Below are positions 11,801-23,837 of a DNA stretch of 64,000 bases, in pieces (positions within the stretch are counted from its first letter, which is position 1; every line of letters starts with the position of its first letter). This DNA comes from Cristatella mucedo (taxonomy: Eukaryota > Bryozoa > Phylactolaemata > Cristatellidae). The stretch covers positions 7,147,001 through 7,211,000 of the forward strand of contig WPIO01000005.1 in NCBI GenBank assembly GCA_009760855.2, read 5' to 3'. The notes beneath the pieces were generated by a model. It was not told the origin of the DNA, made no database searches, and saw only the letters and a list, made by a program, of their open reading frames with translations. The position numbers were made by a program, and so were the translations under genes.

Positions 11801-14800
11801 TCACCACAGAGCGATCCTCTACATTAGGTCGATAGTTGTCCTGAATCGAGGATCTCTGTCATGCACGCACCATGCACACACCCGTCACAGACAGCTGTCA
11901 TGGCCGCACAGCGCAGGCAGGAGCAGAAGAGAGGAGCTTCAGATGTCAAGCAAAAAGGGCAACGTTTGCAGCCAATGTAAAGCGCCTAGGAAGAGATTGA
12001 GTTCTCTGAGGGCGCTTTATCAAGTGCATTATTATTATTATTATTATTATAACGTCGCAGCTGATTACACCGAGCAAGCATTGTAACACCAGCATTGAGC
12101 ATGGCAGCAAACGAGCACTTTTGGTTGAACCCTGCGAGCCTCGGACCCATTGCCGAGACGGCAGCGCCACACACAGGAGACCCGTGGCTCTGCCTCCAGC
12201 AACCGGCCAGGGGCCTGCTTTCGCTTTCGTCATGCAAAAGGCGTGTGTAGGAGGCTGCAATGACGATTTAACAAGTGCTGCAGCACGCGAGTTAAATAGC
12301 CGCACAGGCTGCGCCAAAAGTAACAGGATGTAGCCTGACACAAACCGGCAGCATGCTACCGGTGTGTAACGACTCTGTTCTCGAAGCTTATCTTGAATAT
12401 CTAAGGATGCTAGAAAAATACTTACAAAACAGCCGAAAAATGAAATCGGCAGTGGTAGCTGGTTTGGTCTAGCAGTTAAGGCACTTGCCCCGGGCCCCAG
12501 GTCGGGTCGATCGTGGGCTCGAGCACCGAGGCATATATATGTGAAGTGCCAGAGTGGAGAAAAAGTTCTCTTAGGGCGCTGTAATTTTAATAGAATTGTA
12601 TTGTTTATTATTTATTTTATGAAAATCCTCTGTGGCTGTCAGTGAGAGATATCCTTTAGAGGTATAAGTATGTCTTATGCCTTGCCGGTCTCATAAGCTC
12701 AAGACCACCGAGTGGAGTTGCTTTTCCCCTATCGACCTTTGTTTTAACTCGACTCCGGCTCGGTGTAACTCGACACAGGCTCGGTGCTGGTTTCCCTCTG
12801 GTTTGGGCTATTACGTCACTAGATCTTGGAGGCGTGAAGCCAAATCGGCTGACTGTCAAGAAGTAGCTTCTCCTAGTTTAAGCCTCCTTGTTGTACCAGT
12901 CAACCAATCAAAACCCCACATTAACCCTCAAGTGAAATCTTCTTTCTCTTAGCATACTACAAAATGAGGTCTGTAGCAGCGAACTATATCTCTGCTGGCT
13001 TCGATGGGGAATCCTCTGTCATATCCAGCCTTCTGCATTAGAGCAGGCAGCCGTGGGTGGGACTAAGTCGGGCATCAATTTTACCTGCATAGGCAGTGAA
13101 AATGCTCCAACTAGGAAGAAGTAGATAGTTTAAATGCAGCTGCAGGCAAAAGCTGGCTGCTAGGGGGTGAACTAATACGCACAAACCAACAAGATTAGTG
13201 CGACGAAGGTCTAGCCTGCCTCCGCACCAGCAATTTGGAAACGCAGCTTTGCTGGCTTCGACTCCAAGCAGTTGTTGACAGGCAGCAGACGACTCGTGCA
13301 AAGCCGATTGCGCAAACCAGCCTAGACCAACCACTTCACAGGCCTCTGGCCCGTGTCCAGAATATGCTGGCAAAGCCTTGCTGCATGATGTCAATTGGGC
13401 AACAGACGATGCAACGTGCAAGCTTAATCTAGCTGATTTAACAGCCTCTTTTGTATAGCAGCACAAGAGCCTCAAAGGCTATCACTATCGCTTGCAGCGG
13501 CAACAAAGGATCGCCCACTGCAACAGGATTCGAACCCACGACCTCGGGACATCTAGCCAACTTAGCTCGCTCGAACAGCAAGGTAGCGCATAAACTACCA
13601 CTGTGACGACGGCAGCGCAGGCAGCAAGGCGATCGTCCTTCATCTTGGCACGTCATCGGGCAGCAGCAGTGAGTGGGAGTAAACAGGAGTGGGCGAGGCT
13701 GATTGGTCGCATGCCAATCCTGCACTGATCTTAACGAACCTCTTCGAGCCAGCCGCGTGTCGGCATCAGTGTCCACGAACAGCTTCATGTCGAAGAGGTC
13801 ACGCACCTCTGGCCAGTAGAAGGCAAGGATCCCTTCGACGAGGACCACACGATGAGGTGGCAGTTCAGTGCCTCGACCAGCAAGCCTTCAACAGACCACC
13901 CGCAGCTCTACCGTATCGACTTCAGGCACAGGGGTGGCAAGGGGGGTGAACTGCGGCCCGGAGGGGGGTGCACGGCGGCAGTAAGCCTACATCTGCACTA
14001 GTTGGCACATGCAAATGGATGCACGAGGCGCAGAGCTATTTGGATTGAATTAGATGAAGGCTTTTCATTTTGACAGCCGAAAGTGCTGAAAAAATTGATT
14101 GACACCGGTGTGTAGAGGCAAAAAAGGAATCAGGGTATACACGGCTTGCTTTACAAGACGAGAGTAGGCTTGATTCAAGGCACCGCGAAATTCTTCAGGG
14201 CTCTTCGAGCTGAATTCTTTTTTTTTTATTCCTTTGTCCTCAGGTCAATGAGTTCATCGTTGACAAGGTCTACATTTACTTCACTAATCCAGTGTCAATA
14301 GCAGCAAAAACGAATTACGAGTCCAGGTTTCATTACAAGCGACCTGAGCAGAAGCGACCATCAAAAGCGTTCTTCAGAGTATTTGGATATCTGCAGAATT
14401 CGGCAGGCAGAGAAACTGATCGGGTTGGTCTCGCTCTTGCTTGCATCTCTACGTGTTTTTGGCTCAACAAAATGTGCAGGTTCACAATCGAAATATTGGC
14501 ACCCCGAATGGGGTGGGCACAAATAAATGTGAACGCTTTCATGGAAAAGCCTGGCATTTGATAACCCAACAGCAGGTCAAGGAGACTTATTAAGTTGCAG
14601 ACACATACCTGTCTCTTGCTGCTGCCCAACTAGACGAGCTATTCGGAAGGCCGGCCGAGCGATGAGAACTCTTAACTCTCCTCTAGCTGCCTCCTGGTGT
14701 ACTACGGTTGAATTCTGACATCACAGCTCGAGGGCTAGCGATGGACCATTCTGCAGGGCAGGGGATCAAAAAATTCAGCTGCATGAAATGAATGACAAAT

Positions 14801-17800
14801 TATGCAGTCAGAGGGAGCTTATTGATAGGACAGGCCTGTCTTCTCCCTAACAACCTTAATGAAAACGGGCCGAGTTAAATGGTGGGCCTAGACTTGGAGG
14901 CATAAGTCAGGTATGGGTCAAGGAAAGGCCAGATTATAGAGGTAGCTCTCATTCTTGGCAGGCCGAATGGAAGTGTCGGGCAGCTCGGTCAGCCGGCTCG
15001 GCACTTTCGCTGGGGGGGGAGCAGTAGGGGAACCCATGGGGGGGGAGCCATTGGCCTCATTCTCCAGCCAATGGCCCAATCGGCTAGTAGCAGAAAACGA
15101 GGCAGCAAACAAACGGTTCGTCCTCCTCCAGCAGCATGCTGCCATTCGACGACGACGTTTCTAGCAGTCAGGCTCAGCCAAGAGCTGACCACTATGAGAT
15201 CGGGTGCAAGGCATAAACACGGCCAGGGACTCACACCAGCAGCAGCTTCGCTGCTGCAGCTGCTGCAGGCACCCCAACGTCGGTTCCTGTTGGCAGCTCG
15301 GCTGGCTGATTGCGTCAAGCTCGGTATGATGTCAAGCAAATGGAAAAATATGCACACCCATGTGCACCTACACAGGCCATGCCCACCCAAACACGCAGGT
15401 TGCCCCCAACTTTGCACCACTCGGAGAGAGAGAGAGAGAGAGAGAGCACACACGGTAGCTACACTGTCACAGAGGATGTGCTCACCTCGAGCTAGTCCTG
15501 TAGTCGTACTGCGGTATCTGAACAGGCAGGCCTTTTTTCACGTCGGCAAGCGTGGAACGAAGCAGCTCGACGTCGATGGCGGCTGCAAGAATAGATACGA
15601 GACAAGCGCTGCTGTCCACAGCAGTGACTGCCCGCAATCATGCAGAGATATGTACGTGACCGGTGGCGCTGACTGGAACGGCGCAATGGCTGCCAGTCCG
15701 CGGTCTGCGCTTCCGTGGAGTCAAACGCTCCCTGTGACAGGACATGTGACGACTATCCACTAGATTGTCGTCAGTTTATCTGCCCCCTCCAGTTATGCAA
15801 CTGGAGGCCCCCCCCAGTCAGATATTACAGCCTCTAACGGCTTCACGAATAGCACGAATACCGCTGGACGTTTCAACCTCGTAGTGCTAGGTTTGCAAGC
15901 AATATCGTTGATAAAATGTACATGCATGCCAACCAAAGCAAACGATCGACAGGCCGCATGAGGGTTGCTGCTGTCCCAAGCCGTATGAGAGTTGCTGCTG
16001 TCAAACACCAGGAAGCTGACAGCTGCACAGAGCTGCAGGGGGCACAGCCGCCTACGGCTGCATTGGCTGCAAAGAAGCTTGGTCATTTGAATTAAAAATC
16101 AGTGATATAAACTCCCTTTTTCACACTGTCTAAAGAGATTGCACATACTGACCGTCGCTTCCATGTCTTTTATATGCATGCTAACTTGATCTCATAGAAG
16201 CCTGCGCACTGGCTACTCTCATATGTTTTACGCACCAAGTCTTCATAAGATTTGACAGTTTCTACTTTGCCAGCTTTGCTGTGCGCTAGGCGGCAAATCG
16301 TGGCAGCCGACTACACTTCCATGAGGCACGACTTGATGCTCGTGGAGCACCCTGCCTGCAGCGATGGGCCGTGCCCGGGCATTTCACGGTAGTCACTGCA
16401 TTCATTAATCCAAACGAACCCCTGAGACAGCAAGCAAGAGAACCAGGTCTCCAGTTATCCAGTAGTATATCCAAACGCTGGAGCACGAGGTGACAGGCAG
16501 AAACCAGAGAGGCACAGTGACCTACACAATCGGCTGCCTCTCCTATGGTGACGATATCGCCATGCAATCATCCGGTAGTTACTCGCTAAATTGGGATCGG
16601 CTGAGAGTGACAGGATTGATGGGAGTCAAACACTGTTACTAGAAAACGATGGATGCGCACCTGGGTGGTCGAAATTGTATTGACCCTTTTTTACTTTCTC
16701 TTGCTCTTCGGGTGTAAGATCGCAGTAGAAGTTATCGATGCTCACCGTGACCACGTGGCTGCGAAGGTCGCCGAGCTCTTTGGTAACGCTTGCACACACT
16801 GAGAACTGCAATCGGAAAATGTGCTCGACGGCTCTGGAAATACGAGAGGGCAGCTGCTTGCTTGAGCCTCGTTTCAGCAGCAGTTATAGTTGACATTGGC
16901 TGCTTGCATCAACTCGAGCAGCTGACCTCGAGGTCACTAGCAGACATGCAAAGCGAGCAATTAGAAACGACGTGGGAATGAGTAAAAATAAAATCCGATG
17001 CAATTGAATGAACCAAAAATAATTGGCAATTGTTCTCCATCCGATTGCCAAAATGAGTGAGTTGGTATGGCTCTTGCCTATGGCTAAAGAGGTCGTGGGT
17101 TCAAACCCCAATGACGAGCTGACACTCCCTCTAGTCCTACCACTTAGGGACATCCTAACATCAGTCGTCAGCGCATTCCAGATTGTATTGACACATGAAG
17201 CAAAAGAATGGTCTCCTGAAGATTGGAGGGAAGCCCTGTAGAGGCACAGCCAAAGGACCCTAGTCGGAGCACAGGCTGGTACGATGGGAAGCCTGATTGG
17301 GAAGTGGTTCAGATAGTTAAGCCGTGGCAAAAGAAGGGGCCTGAGTGTGAATGGCATGCCCTTACGAAGTCGGTTCACTAATCGATCGGTAGCTGTGAAC
17401 GACAGCATGGCAGCTACGATGTTCACTGCTAGCAAGTAGCTGCAGAGAAGAGGAACTTGGATTCTAAGGTCGTGAGCTCGATTCCTCAAGGACAGAACTC
17501 GACAGTTTCTTTCAAGTGCCACGACCTACCTTTGAGGCTGTTAATGCTACATAAATCTGGCATATTGCATGCTACCGATCTGCCTGCCTCCAACGCAAGG
17601 AGTTTCGGCTGCAAGGCAACTTTAACACGAACAAGAAAATGCACACGGGGTCAAGTCATTGGTGCCATGCCACCCGTTTTGAGGGCTTGCTTTGTTATGC
17701 ATAGCTTAAATGTTTGGCTTGCCACGGCTTGCTTCGCAAGCATACTCATGATGCCTCTTAAAAGCTTGTGAGAGGGCAGGACACATGCTACGAGTTCAGT

Positions 17801-19109
17801 GGCAGGCCTGGCGAATCAATGTTCAGAGATAGTTAAGGGTAAGCCAACTAAGCAGCAAAATCCACACAATACTTGGTCTAGCAGTTTGTAGATTCAAACA
17901 ATGCCAACCTCCAGTAATCTAGCTTAGTCATACATAACGATATCCCTAACCTCATCCTTAGCACATCTCTTCAGGGATTCTCGTTTCCAGTATGCACAGC
18001 AAACACGCCACTTGAATCATTGAGAGTGGATCAAGTCAGTCAAACCTCTATCCATCCGATCCATGCAGGTGATGGCTATTAGCAGGTAGCCGATGGCAGT
18101 CACCAACTACACAATAAGAGCACGTTTACTGTCCTGTGGAAAGCAGTTGTCAAGCAATTTGTTGTTGATCATGCCTCTGCGGAAGGTATAAGAAGGCCTT
18201 TTGGTGGGTCACGCCTCATAGTGACAGGCCAAAATGTTGCTGCACTCGGAGTCACTTCAGCGACATTTGTTTGCCTCAAGCCAAAGTCTACTGACAGGCC
18301 TTGCAGCTTTTAAGTCATCTTTTTGTATCCTTTGAAGAGATCTCGGAATTGGCTCGACGAGCCTCCGGAGCTCTAGACGGATGGGGAGACACTGATACTG
18401 GTGCATAGGTAAAATATATCCCTCGCCAGAATACTTGCGGCAGTCAGCCTAATTTTCAAGTCTCAGAAGCGATCGCTTAAGAGATCCAACGAGGAAGTAT
18501 TGCACAGCCATCAGGCAAACCAACATGCAGAGCACAACGACATGAAATGCATTGTCGAGTGCTTTGCCCCTACGAGTTGAAGATGAATCATTATCACGCG
18601 GCTTCAGCCTTATCGAAGCTCGCGACCCCAATATATAAAAATTTTAATAATAATAATACATGTATATAACCCTCACAGGGAACTTTGACTCTTTCTAGGC
18701 ATTTTACATGTGCTGTAAAGGAAAAGTAGACGCCGGAGGCTGCCCTAATGCTACGAAAGTTGATCTAAATATTATACAATTGGAAGCTCCAAATTTTGCA
18801 CTCTCCCATCGCATACCGCTTCTTTTTAGTTTTTTCTAGCAGCCCAGACAGAGCTGCGGCACTTCTACGAACCAACTGATTGGCAGGCAAACTAAAGGCA
18901 CAGGCGAGCGAACGACGCCTGCGCTGAGCACTGACCATTGCAACGAGCAATTTTTCACATAAATAATAGCCAAAGTATTGCAATTGAACGCAAATGAAAA
19001 AATACGGATGCTTTACTTTTCCAGACGCTGTACCTCCGGCCACGCCGATCAAGAATGGCTTGGGTAAGTCACCCGAGCTACCCACAGCAATGCCAATGCT
19101 GGCAGCCAT
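8194..19109 (-). CDS. UCK: Uridine-cytidine kinase (UCK1/2 type), complete
   Basis: It phosphorylates uridine and cytidine to UMP and CMP, the entry step of pyrimidine salvage, in the cytosol. Seven exons on the minus strand: 19017-19109, 16661-16805, 15486-15582, 13740-13885, 11581-11678, 8467-8515 and 8194-8348. Every junction is GT-AG and in phase, giving 260 aa; human UCK2 has 261. Family landmarks in order: P-loop GGTASGK at residues 25-31, SIDNFY near 52, NFDHP near 75, QIPQYDY near 101, VEGILAFY near 127, DTDADTRL near 151, RGRDLEHVL near 168, [10 protein letters not shown] near 182, [11 protein letters not shown] near 195 and [11 protein letters not shown] near 211. The start ATG lies 19 codons before FLIGVAGG, about as in relatives. 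Two odd residues are reported as findings: Phe after the P-loop Lys, and Ser at the His117 position. Introns carry LINE-A, SINE-1, SINE-2 and LINE-B pieces. It converges on the plus-strand gene ending at 7738. Confidence 0.96.
8636..9005 (-). mobile_element. LINE-B 3' part with a (GA)n run inside
   Basis: The edge near 8640 matches the ends of the copies at 45.5 and 52.4 kb (CTCCACAAAGACTA, GTGTTA, GCTTTCGGT). The sequence near 8920-9000 resembles the reverse-transcriptase region of the LINE at 33.3 kb on the minus strand. A GA microsatellite at 8797-8848 sits between them. It lies in the last but one intron of the UCK gene. Confidence 0.6.
8797..8848. repeat. (GA)n microsatellite
   Basis: About 25 uninterrupted GA units. 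Confidence 0.95.
9669..9794. repeat. Short local duplication
   Basis: The 20-mer beginning CTCTGAGGTGGGGCACACAG occurs at 9721-9740 and 9775-9794, and GCGTGCCTCCAG occurs near 9670 and 9753. This is a small imperfect tandem duplication in a UCK intron. Confidence 0.8.
11957..12050 (+). mobile_element. LINE-A 3' end fragment
   Basis: Starts at GTTTGCAGCCAATGTAAAGCG, keeps the hairpin AGAGATTGAGTTCTCT and GGGCGCTTTATCAAGTG, and ends in eight ATT units. It is only about 95 bp and inserted in the UCK intron antisense to the gene. Confidence 0.8.
12455..12614 (+). mobile_element. tRNA-derived SINE-1 copy
   Basis: Full-length-looking copy. The A-box-like TGGTCTAGCAGTTAAGG and B-box-like GGGCTCGAGCACC are followed by the tail AAAGTTCTCTTAGGGCGCTG and an A/T-rich end. 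It is antisense within a UCK intron. Confidence 0.8.
13428..13615 (-). mobile_element. tRNA-derived SINE-2 copy
   Basis: A second SINE family. On the minus strand it has a tRNA-like head with B box GGGTTCGAATCC, then GGGCGATCCTTTGTTGCC, then the tail TGCTATACAAAAGAGGCTG and TTAAATCAGCT. Close relatives lie at 31.2, 32.2 and 50.9 kb. It lies in the same orientation as, and close to, UCK exon 4. Confidence 0.75.
17048..17112 (+). repeat. tRNA-like sequence, probable SINE head
   Basis: GAGTTGGTATGGCTCTTGCC resembles an A box and GGGTTCAAACCCC a B box. I cannot fold a clean acceptor stem, so a SINE head or tRNA relic is more likely than a working tRNA. Confidence 0.4.
18633..18722 (-). mobile_element. 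LINE-A 3' end fragment, diverged
   Basis: Reads from an (AAT)n run into CCCTCACAGGGAACTTTGAC and TTTCTAGGCATTTTACATG, the complement of the LINE-A end. It is clearly more diverged than the copies near 27 and 63 kb. It lies in UCK intron 1. Confidence 0.6.
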
Positions 19110-19547
19110 CTGGACCAGGCGATAAGTGGTTACGCTGTGACTTACGCATTCGACCTTTGATCTTCGCCGTGGGGAACCGAGCCAGAATTAAGCCAAGCAG
19201 GTAACCAGACCAACCTTTACAGACGTTCAAAATGAGTGAAACTCTATACAGTTATTACACGTCTCGGAAATCCTGCACACCACTATAGATCGGTTACATG
19301 CGTAGTGGCGTAGTGAGACCTGACGGCGCCCGGGGCAACTATAAATGGCGCCCCCTTCTCCTTGTAAAAAAATTGCTGAACAATTGTTCTACCTCAGAAG
19401 AAATGTGAAAAACACACGCTAGCAGGCATATAGATTCGATAAAGTTTTACTAACTGTAGTAAAGGTACAATGTTGCTATCGCAGCTTTTACTTAAGGGAA
19501 TTTTCTCAGGCTTTATTATAATGTTGTGTGCGCTTGATGCATGAGGT

Positions 19548-19812
19548 TGTTGTAATTAGCAAAGCGCCCTGACACTGATTTACTCCTTATCTGCGGCCAA
19601 TAGTTGTAATTAGGGACGTGCCCTGGCACTAATGTACCCCGCACCTGCGGCCAATAGTTAAGATATCGACGTCGGCTGTGATTCGTCGACCTCTCGTATA
19701 CATACGGATTGAGAGTAATACATATTGAATCTCGTTTACCGCGAACGTACGACCGCTGCGTCTCCATGAGAATCCCGCAAGAACAGCCGCCGCCGGAGTC
19801 ACTGTTACATAC
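19548..19812 (-). repeat. LTR-like repeat, copy 1
   Basis: About 265 bp, shared with 21412-21678 and 25473-25742 in the same orientation. On the minus strand it opens TGTTATGTATG and closes GCTAATTACAACA, as LTRs often do. No coding sequence of its own is visible, so a solo LTR is the best guess; a short non-autonomous element is the alternative. It abuts the hAT fossil. Confidence 0.5.
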
Positions 19813-20600
19813 ATAACAAACAAAAGTTTGAAAATCAACATTTTCCAGTGTTTCTTTCTCTGTGCTTACCAAGGCGAAGTCAGAGAGTAGATCTTACCGC
19901 ATTGATACTTTTCAGATAAGTCATGGTTATCTTCAGCTTGCTAAAGGAACGTTCACGCTTGCAACTGATTCAACTACGGCGAGAAGAACCTGCAATGCAA
20001 CTCTCAATTAGGAAACACATCTTCTCCATAGTTGACAATGAAAGACAATAAATAGTACCAGTGGGGTCTTCGGTGCCGAGTCGTGACATGTGGCACGAAG
20101 CATTTTAAAGTCACATATTTCGTTGTACAGCTCTGTTCCATCAACGTCTGAACAACAGAAGCCTCCAAGATCTAGACATTGCTCGCGTCGAGTTGGGTCT
20201 GGACAAGTGTCTTCTAAGCGAAGTTTTCCTTGAACTATTCGTATCGTTTTTGGCGACTTGTGAAACTTCTTCTCTCGCGGGCTGTAATGCTTACGCAACT
20301 TCTTCTGCCTATGATTCCATTCTTTGCAGCCTAGTGCATGCGGTGCTGCAATCATTTTTAAGTTTGTTAAGGTCGACCAACTTCGTGCGGTTAAGACCAT
20401 GCTACCGTTGCTAAATCGGAGTATCCTAAAACCACGTGCATTGGACTTCCTGGTACGATTCGCAGTGAACTTGAGTGTTCACCGCATTTCGAAAATCAGC
20501 CACTGGGATTGTGATTCTAGGAGACGCTGGACACCGGGCGGTGTCTGTCTCTTATACCCCACAAACTGTCTAACTGACCTAAAAGCAGACAAGGCTGGAT
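19813..20600 (-). mobile_element. hAT DNA transposon fossil, transposase C-terminal part
   Basis: On the minus strand, pieces of a ZMYM1-like hAT transposase can be read. Near 20100-20150 there is DVDGTELYNEI. Near 19890-19985 there is RERSFSKLKI, the usual dimerisation-domain landmark. Near 19815-19880 there is ALVSTEKETLENVDF, the usual end. The pieces lie in different frames with stops between them, so it is a pseudogene. No terminal inverted repeats were identified. The LTR-like repeat begins directly where the transposase ends. Confidence 0.65.
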
Positions 20601-21411
20601 TGCTGAGGAATGCCAAAACTGATCACGGTAAGACGAAGTAGCAAATGCTTGTGAAACAGTGCTGGGATGTCTGCTCTTCCCCTGTTGCGTGTACTAATCT
20701 TGCTCAATTGTGCGGTCGTTTCAGTTATCTATTAAGATAGCACTACGGGTTGTAGTTTGACGCTCTGACTGCACACAGGCGACGACACCGGACACCGAAT
20801 GGGCAAGAACGACTGCGTATTTGGGCTCGAAGCGGGACAGCTCACAGAAGCTCTCCCCTGCGCCCCTCACAGAAGCTCTTCCCTGCGGGGGGGGGGCGCG
20901 TTCCCACTCAACTCTGGGTCCGCTCACTTCTCCCTCCTTCTGGGAAGCATCGCGATTCATTGAAGGCGGACCAAGCCACATGGCTGCCAAGCAGAGCAGA
21001 CTAGAGGTTCATATCAAGTCGATCGAGGTGCTGGTTAGCAACTACTTTTGAGAGGCGCGATGGCGCGGGTGGCTAATGCGAGCTCAGTGGTAAAACTCGG
21101 TATTTCCCAAGAAGTGCACGGAAAATAAGAGCGGCAGTAGTATCGTTAATGGATTATCCTGCTGCATTGTGCAGGCTAGTTGGGAGAATAAACCGTACGT
21201 CAAGATTCTGACTCCTCAGCATCTCACGAGTCTCAACCCGTGAGGCGTTCGGACTCGGCCCGTTGAAGGTAACCCCTCCCTGGATGGCCGCCAGACGAGC
21301 AGGAGATGGCGGAAGCTGGCTTTGGTAACAGCAGCCCCATAAATCGGCCACGTGAATGCTGGGTGCTTTGAGATATTCGCTAATCTTTATGCTATGTGAG
21401 CCTGATGCTTT

Positions 21412-21678
21412 CTGCCGTTGTAATTAGAGCAGCGCTAGGACGCTAATGTCTATATATGTGTATGCCTCACCTGCGGCCAACAGTTAAGCCATTAATGCAG
21501 CGCAGCGTCGGGCCACTAATATATGTTATATTTTCTTGACGTCTGCTGTGATTCATCGAGCCGTCGTATACTTACACGTTGAGAGTAATATAGAGTCGCG
21601 TTGACCGCTCTCGTCCGTGCTGTCTCCCTGAGACTCCATACAAACTGCCGCCGCCGGAGTCTCAGTTATACATCGCTT
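21412..21678 (-). repeat. LTR-like repeat, copy 2
   Basis: Second copy of the 265 bp repeat. Shared blocks include CACCTGCGGCCAA, GAGAGTAATA and GCCGCCGCCGGAGTC. It is noticeably diverged from the other two copies, which points to an old family. Confidence 0.5.
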
Positions 21679-22175
21679 ATCAGGCAGCGGGTCCCGAGAG
21701 AACAGAGTACCAAGTGCAGCCCTAGCCACTGATGGCGACGACGGGATTAAGTTGTAGGGGCTCGTAGGCGCGCGATGGCGGCGCAACAGAGAGCGAAACC
21801 CCCACAAGAGGGTTGTTGCAGTGTCGACGACGGCTGTATTGTATCGCATACAGGCAACGCAAGCGAGCGAGCGTACATACTGACGTAGTGGCCGTCGTGC
21901 GTGCTGCTCCGGAGCACGTGGTTGTAAGAGTGAAGAGAGTGGATAGCGTGCGTACAGGCCGACGCACAGGCAGAAAGTGAATTGAGCGGCAAAAAAAGGA
22001 ACACGTCACGTGCCGGCAAGGAGCGCGTGCTGGCGGGCAGACGGAACGTCGGCTGGGGGCGGAACCACGTGATATTGACAACACGCCTACGAAGTCACCA
22101 CCTTCCGACGGCTGAGGGGCAGTTGGCTATCCGGCCACCTGCATCACGTAAGACAGTCAAGGTAAATCGGATATA

Positions 22176-22424
22176 AAAAAAATAATAATAATAATGCACT
22201 TGATAAAGCGCCCTCAGAAAACTCAATCTTTCTCTAGGCGCTTTGCATTTGCTGCAAAGGGAAATGCAATTGAATGGTGAGTAATATCATGCTTGATAAA
22301 CAAGCAAAATGAATAGCATGGTTAGGAGTGACATGCACAGGGTCAGCATGCAAATGCGGTTAGTGGCAGCATGCACTGTGTCAGCACGCATAAGCACATC
22401 AAGGAAGAATCACAGGGAAAACTA
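22176..22424 (-). mobile_element. LINE-A 3' end
   Basis: Starts at an (AAT)n run and reads through CACTTGATAAAGCGCCCTCA, then the complement of the LINE-A 3' untranslated region to about 22424, where Ty3/gypsy gag-like sequence begins. It shares long blocks with the copies at 27.3, 55.2 and 63.2 kb. Confidence 0.8.
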
Positions 22425-23654
22425 TATGAAGTTGGCTCGTTTACTTCAGGCCCGCTTTGAACATGAAGCTACCGCGAACGTATGGCAGAGCTATTTGGAC
22501 GGGTTAGGCGGAAGGGCGAGACGTTAAGTCAGCTGGTACTCAATATGCTAGCGAACTCGAGATGCTAGCGAAAAGGGCGAACCCAGCAGCAGTAGAAAAT
22601 GCGCTGCTGCCTCTCCTCGCTCGGTTCTCTATAAGGATCCTGAACGACTAATCTCGGGAGCAGTATTTACAGTAGAGAAAACCACAAACACTCAAAGAGG
22701 CATTGGCAAGAGGACGTAAGTTTGAGAAGAGTTGCAGAGATTACGGGTTTATTAATAGGAGAGATTATGAAACTAGTTATAGGAGGGGAAATTGGAGATC
22801 TAATACCTAGAGATTTATATTGCCCATAGATATTAGGCGAAATACTTCAATCCTTGCTTTAATTGCAATAAAGCATGGCATTTTCAACATGAATTCGGAA
22901 TGCCTAGAAGGTTTAAGGATGATCCCAGAGCTTCACGTTTAGCCTCAAATGAGAACGAAAGGACACAACGACATGATCCAACCTCGCAGTCTAGGCAAAC
23001 AAGCTGTCCCTGCCTAGAGTGAAATGAAACCGGTCTTTTTAGGAGAGTTTGTGTCTAAATCCACTTCAGGGGATAACAAAATAGAGGGTCCGGAAACGTT
23101 GAGGTTGATGTCAGAGGACGGACAGCAACAACTGGTGATATATTCCCACCATACGTATTAAGCAGCTAAGCCCTATTAAAGACGCTGTTGGTGGGAGGGA
23201 AATTGTATGAAACAAAATGGCGGATGGTAGTTGACATTGGCTGGGAGTTATCGTATGTTAACGCTAACTTCATGAGCCCTGAAGGAGTGACAGAAGCTAG
23301 AAACGTTTTCTTGGCGTCGTCGGATACTGTGCAAAGATGTAGGCTCCAAAAGAGGTTAGTTACATTAAGTATCCGTAGCAAGACCGAATGCCACCAGATT
23401 TTCGTAGTCGACATTAATCACCTGTGTATCCTAGATTTAGCTTACCTGGTGCCCAGGGGAGCTTGAGTGAAGCTCTGTGAGATTCAATTGCAAGTCGATG
23501 GGCGTCGTGTCAATCTAGGAGTCAATGGGGTGGAAAGTAGTTGTGTTGGAAATTTGGATTCAGTAATTATAAAAATTCGACCAGAGCAAATGGTTTAGGT
23601 AAAACTGATCAAGTGTCAGAGGGGCCTTGCGGATTAAAAAGAGGGCGTGGGGCT

Positions 23655-23837
23655 ATCCACTTGCCACTAACCACACTTGCATGTCACCCCCTAACCATGT
23701 TATTCATGCTGTTTATCGAGCATGATACCAGTCACCACTCGATCGTGTTTCCTTTGCAGCTAATGTAAAGCAGCCAGAAAGAGATTGAGTTCTCTGAGGG
23801 CGCTTTATCGAGTGTATCATTATTATTATTATTATCC
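23655..23837 (+). mobile_element. LINE-A 3' end nested in the gypsy fossil
   Basis: Reads CCACTAACCACACTTGCATG to the hairpin AGAGATTGAGTTCTCT and an (ATT)n tail at about 23817-23837. It inserted after the gypsy element was in place. Confidence 0.8.
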
